Origin: Paenibacillus chondroitinus NBRC 15376
GTDB lineage: Bacteria; Bacillota; Bacilli; Paenibacillales; NBRC-103111
Length of the DNA stretch: 64,000 nucleotides
Reading direction: 5' to 3'
Assembly (NCBI RefSeq): GCF_004000765.1
Contig: NZ_BILW01000001.1
Coordinates: 496,001-560,000, forward strand
Position 1 is the stretch's first letter; each line of letters starts with the position of its first letter. The translations under genes were made by a program, and so were the position numbers. This document shows positions 24,848 to 33,456 of the stretch, piece after piece. The notes under the pieces are model-generated. The model was not told the origin of the DNA. It saw only the letters and a list, made by a program, of their open reading frames with translations, and ran no database searches.

Positions 24848-26509
24848 TTGACGAATTTGCAACAAAGACAAAACGAAATCCAATCAAAAGTAGCCGCGGC
24901 GGCCTATCAACTGCCAATACTAGAAAGTGGCTTTTTATTTCACCAAGATGTTCGAGATAATTTCTATTATGCTTCCTATTTATTTGCCGCTTCTCAAGAG
25001 CATGAAATGGAATTTGCCGGTGACCGCCAATTGGCGAAAAGCAAAGCAGAAACGATTCTTCAACGTTTACTTGAACTACAGGACCAGGATGCGCAAAGCC
25101 CAACTTACGGACATTGGCCGTTAAATTTAAAACCAACACCGCAGGAAGCTTCTAAAAACACACTTCCCGTGGAACTGATGGGAAGTTTAATGGTTTATTT
25201 TTATGATCGATATTCAGCCATTCTTAGCGAGCCCTTACGCAGCTCATTTGAAGAAGCTCTTCAACATATCTATAAGAGCAATTTTTATCGTAAAAAGGTT
25301 GAGCATTACAACCATCACGAAGCCAAATACACGGCTGCCAAGCTCATTTTTGGGCAGCGCTTTGCAGATAAAGAATTGTTGGAGGATGGCATTGCGAGCT
25401 TACGCCTTACATTGGATCGGATTACCTCAATTGGTATGTCCGAATACGGAGGGCTGCCATGGTTCTGGCATTGGGTTCAGGCGTTTACGTGCGCTTGGCA
25501 GCTAATGAAGGATCAAGAGCTGAAAGAAGAGCTCGCTCAAATGCTGGATTATTTATGGCGTATCCGCTCGACGTATTATTTGAGTGGAGCATGGGTTGGA
25601 CCCCATTCCAGAATTTGGCCGCATGATATGCCCAGGGATACGAATGTCCTGCATGATTACGTGCAGTATGGGGATTTTACGCTCCCTGAGGAAATGCCTC
25701 GAACCGAATTTGCAGGCTTTCTCGCGTATGAAGCTCCAACGGATGCTCTGGAACTCGCCTTGCATCGTCAGTCCCCAACGGAAGTGAAAGTCCGAATTCC
25801 CAAACAGGCGGGAACGGCAGCTAATGATGAAGATGTGCTGCATAGCTATGTATATATCGCAGAAAGTTTCGCAGTAGGCGGTATCTACGAGCGTATGCTT
25901 GAATTTGACAATGAACAGCATCGCTGGGATGTGTCGCTTCCCCTGGATGCTGTGACAGGCGTCAATCATGCTTATTTTTTTCATCCAGCTGCTGGAAATA
26001 AAGAAGGAGATTTGCGGCATCAGAGCGAATTTTCAGAAGTATTTTTTCACCGCAACACCGTCATTGCTGACTATCAAATCCCCGTAAGCCATCAAGATCA
26101 AATTATTGGCTGTTTGCCGGCAGGGGAATGGGTGGAAGATGAGCATGCGTTGTTCGGTATTTGTGGACAAGCGTACATGGCTGTCTATATTCAACAGTCG
26201 TATCAAAGGAAAGTGCTCGACGACCGTTCCATCATTACGAGCAGCGGCCGCAATAATGCCGTTGTGATTGAATGCATCGACAAGCATGACGCGTTGAAAC
26301 AGGGGATTGAGGGCTTACGTCAATTCGCAAGCACGATGAAAAACAGGCATCCGGAGCACGCTCAGTCAGATGAGGGCGGAGCCGAATTGACTTACACGAC
26401 ACTGAATGATGAGGTACTTGTTTTCAAAAGCGGTCCTGACCGCGAATTGGGCAGATGGGTTAATGGTCAAGCTGTTCATTTCGCTGCATTCAAGGCCCCT
26501 TTAAAATAA
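24848..26509 (+). CDS. Unrecognised enzyme-like protein of a predicted glycan-degradation operon
   Basis: About 553 residues, no signal peptide. The N-terminal half is helix-rich with Trp/Tyr/His clusters (VEHYNHHEAKYTAAKLIFG, YGGLPWFWHWVQAFTCAWQL, WVGPHSRIWPHDMPRDTNVLHDYVQYG), as in (alpha/alpha)-toroid lyases and hydrolases; the C-terminal half is beta-rich. I cannot name the family. ATG 24839 touches the AAGGGG site, so TTG 24848, at ten bases spacing, may be the true start. It is followed 18 bases later by an acetyl esterase, and stands behind the LacI-type operator, so it probably serves the same polysaccharide pathway as the GH88 operon. Confidence 0.82.
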   Translation: MTNLQQRQNEIQSKVAAAAYQLPILESGFLFHQDVRDNFYYASYLFAASQEHEMEFAGDRQLAKSKAETILQRLLELQDQDAQSPTYGHWPLNLKPTPQEASKNTLPVELMGSLMVYFYDRYSAILSEPLRSSFEEALQHIYKSNFYRKKVEHYNHHEAKYTAAKLIFGQRFADKELLEDGIASLRLTLDRITSIGMSEYGGLPWFWHWVQAFTCAWQLMKDQELKEELAQMLDYLWRIRSTYYLSGAWVGPHSRIWPHDMPRDTNVLHDYVQYGDFTLPEEMPRTEFAGFLAYEAPTDALELALHRQSPTEVKVRIPKQAGTAANDEDVLHSYVYIAESFAVGGIYERMLEFDNEQHRWDVSLPLDAVTGVNHAYFFHPAAGNKEGDLRHQSEFSEVFFHRNTVIADYQIPVSHQDQIIGCLPAGEWVEDEHALFGICGQAYMAVYIQQSYQRKVLDDRSIITSSGRNNAVVIECIDKHDALKQGIEGLRQFASTMKNRHPEHAQSDEGGAELTYTTLNDEVLVFKSGPDRELGRWVNGQAVHFAAFKAPLK

Positions 26510-26527
26510 AAGAAAAGAGGAGTTATC

Positions 26528-27487
26528 ATGCCATTAGTGGATATGCCTTTAGAGAAGTTGCTCGCTTATGAGGGCCGCAATCCCCGACCTGCTGATTTTG
26601 ATGCGTATTGGGAGCGGGCCATTGCCGAAATGAAAGCCGTTGATCCGCAAATCGAGCTGCGTCCTAGCGAATTTCAAGTGCCTTTCGCTGAATGCTTCGA
26701 TCTTTATTTCACAGGCGTGAAGGGCGCACGGATCTATGCCAAATATATTCGCCCTAAGCACTCATCCGCTCCTCATCCAGCTATCGTACAATTTCATGGT
26801 TATTCAGGGAATTCCGGCGATTGGTCGGATAAAGTTCAGTATGCGGCTTTAGGATACTCGTTTTTCTCCATGGATTGCCGGGGACAAGGCGGCTTGTCCG
26901 AAGATGTAGGAGGCATGAAAGGGACTACACTCAGAGGCCATATCGTGCGTGGATTGGACGATCATCCTGATCAATTATTGTTCAGGGATATTTTCCTTGA
27001 TACAGCGCAGCTGGCTGGCATCGCGATGAGCATGCCGGAAGTAGATGCAGAGCGTGTAGGAGCGATGGGAGGCTCCCAAGGCGGAGCCTTGACGATTGCT
27101 TGCGCTGCGCTTGAGCCGCGTATTAAGCGATTGGCGCCGGTGTACCCCTTCCTTAGCGACTATAAGCGCGTATGGGAAATGGATTTGGCGAAGGATGCCT
27201 ATCAGGAGCTGAAGGACTTTTTCCGCCGCCATGACCCGCAGCATAAACGGGAAGAGGAAGTTTTCACCAAGTTAGGCTACATCGATATTCAAAATCTAGC
27301 CGGGCGAATTCAAGGTGAAGTCATGATGGCTGTTGGTTTAGCCGACACGGTATGTCCGCCTTCAACGCAATTTGCCGCTTACAACAAAATCAAATCGCCT
27401 AAAAGCTACGAGCTGTATCCGGATTTCGGACATGAAGGCCTTCCCGGCTTTAATGATAAGACGCTTCAGTTCATGTTGGGCTTATAA
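26528..27487 (+). CDS. Acetyl xylan esterase/cephalosporin-C deacetylase family
   Basis: A 319-residue alpha/beta hydrolase of the AXE1 family. Catalytic residues visible are Ser183 in GGSQGGA, Asp273 in LADTVCPPS and His302 in PDFGHEG, near Ser181/Asp269/His298 of Bacillus Cah. It removes acetyl groups from sugars or small oligosaccharides in the cytoplasm. It starts with ATG behind GAGGAG, 18 bases after the preceding gene. A partner in degrading an acetylated glycan is inferred. Confidence 0.94.
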   Translation: MPLVDMPLEKLLAYEGRNPRPADFDAYWERAIAEMKAVDPQIELRPSEFQVPFAECFDLYFTGVKGARIYAKYIRPKHSSAPHPAIVQFHGYSGNSGDWSDKVQYAALGYSFFSMDCRGQGGLSEDVGGMKGTTLRGHIVRGLDDHPDQLLFRDIFLDTAQLAGIAMSMPEVDAERVGAMGGSQGGALTIACAALEPRIKRLAPVYPFLSDYKRVWEMDLAKDAYQELKDFFRRHDPQHKREEEVFTKLGYIDIQNLAGRIQGEVMMAVGLADTVCPPSTQFAAYNKIKSPKSYELYPDFGHEGLPGFNDKTLQFMLGL

Positions 27488-27490
27488 TGC

Positions 27491-27534
27491 AAAAAATGAC
27501 TCTCTCATCGGATTCGGATGGGAAGTCATTTTTT
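27491..27534. terminator. Bidirectional terminator after the esterase gene
   Basis: AAAAATGACT pairs with AGTCATTTTT with an inner CATC/GATG stem; A and T runs allow use by both converging genes. Confidence 0.85.
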
Positions 27535-27542
27535 CATGTCGT

Positions 27543-27746
27543 TTACGATTTGAAGTGGACAACCGCACTGTAGAGCATTTTACCGGCATTCGGGTCGAAT
27601 GTGGTGTGATGCTGAACGGCGTAAACACTTAATAACAACGCTTTATTATTATCTACCTGTTCGTTAATTTGCTTCTCCAGCGTTCGCAAGTCATAGGCTT
27701 GAAAGAACTCAATTTTATTGTCAATTCGGTCTAATATAAAATCCAT
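27543..27746 (-). CDS. DUF2536 family small protein (YrzA-like)
   Basis: A 67-residue protein. It resembles Bacillus YrzA by the segments DRIDNKIEFFQAYDL, LEKQINEQVDNNKALLL and the C-terminal LYSAVVHFK. ATG 27746 follows a good AGGAGG site; an upstream in-frame start would lie before that site. Function unknown. Confidence 0.88.
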   Translation of the reverse strand: MDFILDRIDNKIEFFQAYDLRTLEKQINEQVDNNKALLLSVYAVQHHTTFDPNAGKMLYSAVVHFKS

Positions 27747-27833
27747 TTCCGTAATCCTCCTAGGTAACATATGTGAAAATTAGATGACTTCTCTATTATA
27801 ACGTCAATATCTGATATAGGAAGTGGCTTTGAA

Positions 27834-27860
27834 TAGGCGTATACTGTAGGGGGACGCCTA
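27834..27860 (+). promoter_or_regulatory. Inverted repeat around a -10-like box before the ABC exporter
   Basis: TAGGCGT (27834-27840) and ACGCCTA (27854-27860) are perfect inverted repeats. A TATACT box (27840-27845) overlaps the left arm. Possible operator or 5-prime hairpin of the transcript. Confidence 0.45.
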
Positions 27861-27874
27861 GCAAGATACAAATG

Positions 27875-27917
27875 TTCCTTCGGAATACTTATTATTCCAG
27901 ACAACAAGTATTAGGAA
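27875..27917 (+). promoter_or_regulatory. Leader that can sequester the ribosome binding site
   Basis: TTCCT (27875-27879) and AATACTT (27884-27890) can pair with AGGAA (27913-27917) and AAGTATT (27906-27912), a 12-pair stem that buries the ribosome binding site. A competing hairpin GGAATA/TATTCC (27882-27887 with 27893-27898) would free it. Confidence 0.45.
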
Positions 27918-27928
27918 GTGATGTCGTT

Positions 27929-29680
27929 TTGAAGTCAACTAGGTTATTATTTGATTTCCTGAAACTGAAATGGCCGTTGTATATCGTAGCCGCATTGTCA
28001 ATCTCCGTAGGCAACATTGTATATTCGTATTACCCCAAGCAGCTAGGCGCATTTACGGATCACCTTAAGGTTGGGGGCTTGAGCAGAGATTTAATTGTGA
28101 CCTACAGCGTGCAGCTCCTGATTATTGGTATTACATTCGGTGTTTTAACAGCAATTGGACAGTATTTGATTATGCGAAACGGAAGACGATTCGAGTTCGT
28201 TGCCAGAAATCGATTATTTGATCATTTTACACAGCTGGGGGCTACTTTTTACTCCAAAAATGGTGTCGGCAAGCTGCTGAGTTATGTGATGAACGATGTC
28301 ACCGTCATCCGGGAATCGATTTCGATGGGAATTAACCAGATTGTGAACTCGGCGATTTTAATTATTGCTGTTGTCGTGACCATGCTTTTCAGTTCAGTTC
28401 CGTTGTATTTAATTCTTGTAAGTGTTCTGCCACTATTGCTGATCCCGATTCTGAGTGTAAAATTTCAACCTATTATCAAAAATCGTTCCTTACAGGTTCA
28501 AGAAGCTTTGGGTAAAATGACCGAGTCAGCCGAGGAGCAGTTTGGCGGTATCCGTGTCACGAAAAAGTTCGCGGTTGAACCGATCATGATTAACAGGTTC
28601 AGTACAACGGTGGACCGGATTCGCGATAACCAATTAAGACTGGTTCGTCTGTCTTCCCTATTTGAAGCATTAATTCCGTTTCTGGGCGCAATATCGCTTA
28701 TTATCGCGATTGCATTTGGGGGCTATTTGACGATTCATGGTCGGATTACGATTGGGAATTTCGTTGAACTAACGCTCTACATACGCATGATGGTCAACCC
28801 GCTTCAGCAGATCGGACGTGTTATTAATGCCATGCAGCGGTCCAAAGCATCGCTTGAGCGGATCAATGAGCTGCTTGATTTGAAATCGGAAGTTGCAGAT
28901 TCAGAGCTGGCGCAACCTTCACACCTCGATCAAGAGGGAATTCGAATTGAGCATTTGTCCTTCGCGTACCCTGATGATGAGGATGAAGTGCTTCATGATA
29001 TTTCGTTAACGATTGAGCCGGGTAAATCGATTGGGATTATCGGTAAAACAGGAAGCGGCAAATCCACGCTTGTGAAGCTGATGCTGCGGATTTATGATCC
29101 TCCTGAGGGAACCGTTTACATCGGGGATACTGACATTCGGGATGTGACTCTGGAAAGCTTGCGCAATCAAATCGCTTATGTGCCGCAAGAGGGCTTTCTC
29201 TTTAGCACAACCATTCGGGACAACATCGCTTTTTACAAACGGGAATTACCGCTTGAGCAGGTAGAACGGGCCGCTAAAAATGCGCAAATCCTGAACAGCA
29301 TTATCTCGTTTCCCGAGAAGTTTGAGACGAAGCTGGGAGAACGCGGGGTGACTTTGTCAGGCGGTCAGCGCCAACGCACGAGTCTTGCCAGAGGCATCAT
29401 CAAGGATTCACCGCTCATGATTCTGGATGATAGCGTTAGCGCAGTGGATTCTGTAACAGAGAAGCATATCATCGACACGATTCGTAAAGAACGTTCCAAC
29501 AAAACGACGATATGGATTGCCCACCGGATATCGGCATTAAAGCATACCGATGAAATTATTGTGCTTCACGAAGGTCGAATTGTTCAACGCGGCACACATC
29601 AAGAACTTATTGCGCAGGAAGGCTTGTACGCCGAACTTCATGCGATACAGGAAGGAGGCAGCCACGATGTCGCGGAGTAA
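27929..29680 (+). CDS. ABC exporter half-transporter with degenerate ATP site
   Basis: About 583 residues: six membrane helices (roughly 1-310) and an ATPase domain with Walker A GKTGSGKST, signature LSGGQRQR and Walker B LMILDDS, where Asp replaces the catalytic Glu. In heterodimeric exporters such as Bacillus BmrCD (YheIH) one partner carries this degenerate site. The start is taken as TTG 27929 behind TAGGAAG; an ATG at 27872 in the same frame has no site. The partner gene overlaps the end by 14 bases. Probable multidrug or lipid export. Confidence 0.92.
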   Translation: MKSTRLLFDFLKLKWPLYIVAALSISVGNIVYSYYPKQLGAFTDHLKVGGLSRDLIVTYSVQLLIIGITFGVLTAIGQYLIMRNGRRFEFVARNRLFDHFTQLGATFYSKNGVGKLLSYVMNDVTVIRESISMGINQIVNSAILIIAVVVTMLFSSVPLYLILVSVLPLLLIPILSVKFQPIIKNRSLQVQEALGKMTESAEEQFGGIRVTKKFAVEPIMINRFSTTVDRIRDNQLRLVRLSSLFEALIPFLGAISLIIAIAFGGYLTIHGRITIGNFVELTLYIRMMVNPLQQIGRVINAMQRSKASLERINELLDLKSEVADSELAQPSHLDQEGIRIEHLSFAYPDDEDEVLHDISLTIEPGKSIGIIGKTGSGKSTLVKLMLRIYDPPEGTVYIGDTDIRDVTLESLRNQIAYVPQEGFLFSTTIRDNIAFYKRELPLEQVERAAKNAQILNSIISFPEKFETKLGERGVTLSGGQRQRTSLARGIIKDSPLMILDDSVSAVDSVTEKHIIDTIRKERSNKTTIWIAHRISALKHTDEIIVLHEGRIVQRGTHQELIAQEGLYAELHAIQEGGSHDVAE

Positions 29681-31469
29681 AGAGAGCAGCACCACTGAGC
29701 CGAAAGCCGTGAAAACGTCCTTCCGGGCTTTATCCGTTTATGCCAAACCGCATTGGTTGACATTTGCAGCCGTTCTGCTGTGCGCCTTGATGGGCATCGC
29801 TGCTGACTTGTTTCAACCCTATCTCGTGAAAATTGCGATCGATGATAACTTGATGATCGGGAAAAATGATTACCATGGACTGCTGCTGATTTGTCTGTTT
29901 TATGTAGGACTTTCGGTAAGTTCATTATTTTTCAGTTACTTGCAGAACAACTTGCTGCAATTCGCCGGACAAAGCATTGTAGCTAAAATTCGCAAGGATT
30001 TGTTCCAGCACATTTTCAAGCAGTCGATGTCGTATTATGACAAGACACCTAGCGGCAGTCTCATTACGCATGTATCCAGCGATACAGAGACATTGAACCA
30101 GTTCTTTACGCAGGTTTTGTTAAGTCTGGTGCGCGACGGCATGACCTTGATTTTCATCATCGTGTTAATGTATCATCTGGATCCAACGCTAACGTTATAC
30201 AGTATGATCGTCATTCCAATCATAGCGATTATTGCTATAAGCTTTCGTAGATACATGCGCAAAACGTATCAGCTTTCCAGAACGCGATTGTCTCAAATGG
30301 TCGCTTATGTGGCTGAAAATTTATCAGGCATGCACCTCATTCAAGCCTTTCACCAAGAGAATGAACAAATGAAACGTTTCGTAGATCGCAATTCAAGCTA
30401 CTTTCAGGCTAACTTGCGGGAAATCCGCACGAACGTGTTGTTTAACCGCTCTTTTGATATTTTGGGGAACCTTTCCGTAGCTTTTATCACTTGGGTCGGT
30501 GGAATGGCCGTATTTGATAAAACGATTGAATTTGGTGTGCTTTATGCGTTTATTACGTATATTCGGCAGTTTTTTCAACCGATTAACAATATCACGCAGC
30601 AATGGAATACGCTTCAGTCTACAACTGTTTCCATGAACCGGATCTGGAACATTTTTGCTACACAGCCGGAAGTCACTGACAAGCAGAATGCGAAAACGAT
30701 TCCGCTGGCCAAGGTCAAGGGCGAGATTCATTTTAACCATGTGAAGTTTGGCTATTTGAAGGATATCTCCGTTCTTGAAGATCTCGAGCTTCGCATTGAA
30801 CCCGGCGAAATGATCGGGATTGTCGGCACGACGGGAGCGGGTAAAAGTTCACTTATTTCCTTGCTTTGCCGCTTTTACGATGTGCAGGAAGGAAGCATCC
30901 GGATTGATGGCACGGACATTCGGGATATTGCGCAGGCGAATTTGCATCGTATGGTCGGGCTGGTCCAGCAGGAGCCTTATTTATATGCAGGCAGCATTCT
31001 CGATAATGTGCGGATGTTTGATGAATCCGTTGCGCGTGAGGATGTCATCAAAGCCTGCCAATTGGTGGGGGCTGACAGTCTGATCGCGAGGATGAAGGAT
31101 GGGTATGAGACGAGGATCTCGGAAAGAGGAAGCGGCTTGTCTGCGGGGGAGAGACAACTGATTTCTTTCGCGCGGATCATTGTTTTCCAACCGAAAATAT
31201 TGATTCTTGATGAGGCTACGGCGAATTTGGACTCTCAGACGGAGCAGCTGATCCAGACGGCCCTGCAGATTGTTGCTGAGGGAAGGACAACACTGGTGAT
31301 CGCCCATCGGATCTCCACGATTATTCATGCGAATCGTATTCTGGTTATGAGCCAAGGTCAAATTGTAGAGGAAGGCAATCATACTGAATTGCTTGCTCTG
31401 CATGGCTATTATGAGCAATTGTACTTGCATTCTCACGGAAGTATGGACACTGCGCAATCCATTTCCTAG
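29667..31469 (+). CDS. ABC exporter half-transporter with canonical ATP site
   Basis: A 600-residue half-transporter: six membrane helices in the first 340 residues, then Walker A GTTGAGKSS, signature LSAGERQ, Walker B ILILDEAT with the catalytic Glu, and H-loop IAHRIS. ATG 29667 follows AGGAGG inside the end of the preceding gene, so translation is coupled. Together the pair forms a heterodimer with one degenerate and one active site, as in BmrCD. A strong terminator follows. Confidence 0.93.
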   Translation: MSRSKESSTTEPKAVKTSFRALSVYAKPHWLTFAAVLLCALMGIAADLFQPYLVKIAIDDNLMIGKNDYHGLLLICLFYVGLSVSSLFFSYLQNNLLQFAGQSIVAKIRKDLFQHIFKQSMSYYDKTPSGSLITHVSSDTETLNQFFTQVLLSLVRDGMTLIFIIVLMYHLDPTLTLYSMIVIPIIAIIAISFRRYMRKTYQLSRTRLSQMVAYVAENLSGMHLIQAFHQENEQMKRFVDRNSSYFQANLREIRTNVLFNRSFDILGNLSVAFITWVGGMAVFDKTIEFGVLYAFITYIRQFFQPINNITQQWNTLQSTTVSMNRIWNIFATQPEVTDKQNAKTIPLAKVKGEIHFNHVKFGYLKDISVLEDLELRIEPGEMIGIVGTTGAGKSSLISLLCRFYDVQEGSIRIDGTDIRDIAQANLHRMVGLVQQEPYLYAGSILDNVRMFDESVAREDVIKACQLVGADSLIARMKDGYETRISERGSGLSAGERQLISFARIIVFQPKILILDEATANLDSQTEQLIQTALQIVAEGRTTLVIAHRISTIIHANRILVMSQGQIVEEGNHTELLALHGYYEQLYLHSHGSMDTAQSIS

Positions 31470-31496
31470 TCCTAGTCAACAAAATGATATTAACCC

Positions 31497-31546
31497 TAAA
31501 AAGCTTTATCACGTTCCTTATGGGAATGCTGATAAAGCTTTTTTTA
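31497..31546 (+). terminator. Terminator after the ABC exporter pair
   Basis: AAAAGCTTTATCA pairs with TGATAAAGCTTTT, with an inner CGTTCC/GGGAATG stem, then seven T. Confidence 0.93.
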
Positions 31547-31780
31547 TCCTTCTTATTCTACCAATGGTTATTAAATGGAAACGATTCAACTATATAACAA
31601 AAGTACTATATAAGTATAATAATTGGTAAATTGTGTTGTTATATTCAATTTGCTGTACTATACTATTGTATAAAAATGTAAGGCTTTTGTCGGCTATTGT
31701 CGAAAGAAAGGGGTTTTGCCTCAGTTGGACGTTTTTCTGCCTATTTTCTTTGAACGATTCTATCGATAGGAGAGGAAATT
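31547..31780 (+). other. Leader and promoter region of the decarboxylase-chemoreceptor operon
   Basis: AT-rich, no gene. It holds the promoter at 31636-31664 and a leader of roughly 110 bases. The palindrome CTATCGATAG (31760-31769) directly precedes the GGAGAGG ribosome binding site and could partly hide it. Confidence 0.5.
31636..31664 (+). promoter_or_regulatory. Sigma-A promoter of the decarboxylase-chemoreceptor operon
   Basis: TTGTTA, 17 bases, TATACT. Both boxes are one or two changes from consensus and the spacing is ideal. Confidence 0.65.
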
Positions 31781-33451
31781 ATGAGAGAGAGAAGATTGCC
31801 AGACGTACAGAGATTGTTTCCTAGTGAAAATGGTAACCAGCAATCACGCCAAATGATGATGCGATTCTTTGAACAAATTTTGACCGGTGTCGATGGGCTG
31901 AAAAATCCGGATGACGTCAACCTTAGAGGTGAAAAAGACCGCACAGACCGCTTTTACAACAACCTCATCCAACAAAGCGCGATCCCCTCTGAAAGCATGC
32001 CGATGGAGGAAGTTAACTCGGAGTTATTGGCACTGCTGCACAATCATCCATATCATACTAAATATTTTCTAACCAATATTTTGCCGATGGCTAGTATACC
32101 GGGCATTGTGGGCATGCTTGCAGCGTTCATGGTGAACGGCAACAATCTGTGGGATGTGTACGGTCCAGCGGGTGCCGAAGCGGAAGTAAAAGTTATCAGC
32201 ATGATGTCGAAATTAATCGGTTATGATGCCATGAAAAGCGGTGGCTACACAACCTGGGGTGGTCAGGGAGCTGTATTCTCAGGACTGCGTATAGCAATTG
32301 CCAAATTCGCTCCGGAAGCCTTGCTGAAAGGTGTTCCCGACAATTTGTACGCATTTTGCTCCGATGCTGCCCATTACAGCTTATTCAAATCTGTTGAGGC
32401 TACGGGAATCGGAACCGATAAATTAATCCGTGTTCGTACGAAGGCTGACAGTTCCATGGACGTGAATGACCTGAAGCTTAAGATGGAAGAGGTCATCGCC
32501 CTAGGTGGGATCCCGGTTTATATTGTCGCTACAACAGGTACGACAGATGCCATGGGGATTGATGATTTGGAGATGATCCAGGCTACAGCCGGCAAGGTTG
32601 CTGCTCAGTTTGGGCTGTTAAGACCTCATATCCATGCGGATTCGGCGTTGGGCGGATTTTTTGCTTTCTTCCAAGACTATGATTTCACAGCTAATCCACT
32701 AGAGTTTAAAACTGAAGTATTGCAAGCCATACAAGCTATACATAGCCGGATGAAACATCTGGATTTGGCGGATTCGCTTTGCTTTGATTTTCAAAAGCTG
32801 GGGCAAACCCCTTATCTGACAAGTCTCTTTCTTGTCAAAGAAGCCGCGGATCTAACGTTGATGGACCTGCATCCGGACGAAACGCCATATGTCGGGCATC
32901 GTGGTTATGGCCAGTATCATACAGGATATACGCTGGAATGCTCTCGCATGGCCAGCTCAATCAGTATTTACAGCGCTCTTCTTGCATTCGGCATTCAAGG
33001 GTATCAGCAGCTGTTAGCTCAATTCGTTGAAGTTAATCTTGCCTTCCGTGAGGCACTGCGTCTGGAAATCCCGGAGGCTGTTATTGTGAATGCGGATAAT
33101 CCCGGTATTATCACGTTATTCCGGCTTTATCCAGAAGGAGGCTCCCGTTTTGAGGAAGAGGTTTCGGGGGCTTGTTCGCTAAGTGAGATTGATCGTAACA
33201 ACAAGTTTAATGAAATTTTGTTTGAAATTCTTGGGAAGCAGCGCGAGCGCATTTTTTTTGGCGACACCAAAAAGCACTTGCTAGTGCCAACGAAAGAGGG
33301 GAGTTTTACAGCTTTATATGCGACCAAAATTTTCGTGATCTCCCCCTATACGGAGGTTAAGCATGTACCGGAAATTGTGCAGTATTTGAAAACATTCGTC
33401 TCACAGGTTTTTGAGAAATATGCTGAAGCATCTACGATAAGCGGGAGGTAA
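31781..33451 (+). CDS. Group II PLP-dependent decarboxylase with altered active-site motifs
   Basis: A 556-residue fold-type I protein of the glutamate/aromatic amino acid decarboxylase group. Visible are [11 protein letters not shown] (about 194-204), [13 protein letters not shown] (250-262), HADSALGG (285-292) and a lysine at 339 in [11 protein letters not shown] that aligns with the PLP lysine. The usual forms are HxDAAxGG and DxHK: here the first Ala is Ser288 and the His before the lysine is Gln338. It may decarboxylate an unusual amino acid or have shifted activity. It is cotranscribed with a chemoreceptor 5 bases downstream. ATG follows GGAGAGG. Confidence 0.88.
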   Translation: MRERRLPDVQRLFPSENGNQQSRQMMMRFFEQILTGVDGLKNPDDVNLRGEKDRTDRFYNNLIQQSAIPSESMPMEEVNSELLALLHNHPYHTKYFLTNILPMASIPGIVGMLAAFMVNGNNLWDVYGPAGAEAEVKVISMMSKLIGYDAMKSGGYTTWGGQGAVFSGLRIAIAKFAPEALLKGVPDNLYAFCSDAAHYSLFKSVEATGIGTDKLIRVRTKADSSMDVNDLKLKMEEVIALGGIPVYIVATTGTTDAMGIDDLEMIQATAGKVAAQFGLLRPHIHADSALGGFFAFFQDYDFTANPLEFKTEVLQAIQAIHSRMKHLDLADSLCFDFQKLGQTPYLTSLFLVKEAADLTLMDLHPDETPYVGHRGYGQYHTGYTLECSRMASSISIYSALLAFGIQGYQQLLAQFVEVNLAFREALRLEIPEAVIVNADNPGIITLFRLYPEGGSRFEEEVSGACSLSEIDRNNKFNEILFEILGKQRERIFFGDTKKHLLVPTKEGSFTALYATKIFVISPYTEVKHVPEIVQYLKTFVSQVFEKYAEASTISGR

Positions 33452-33456
33452 CACAA

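Noticed and set aside
31633..31824. Plus-strand frame upstream of the decarboxylase gene
   Set aside because: It spans the promoter and ribosome binding site, and overlaps the real start in another frame.
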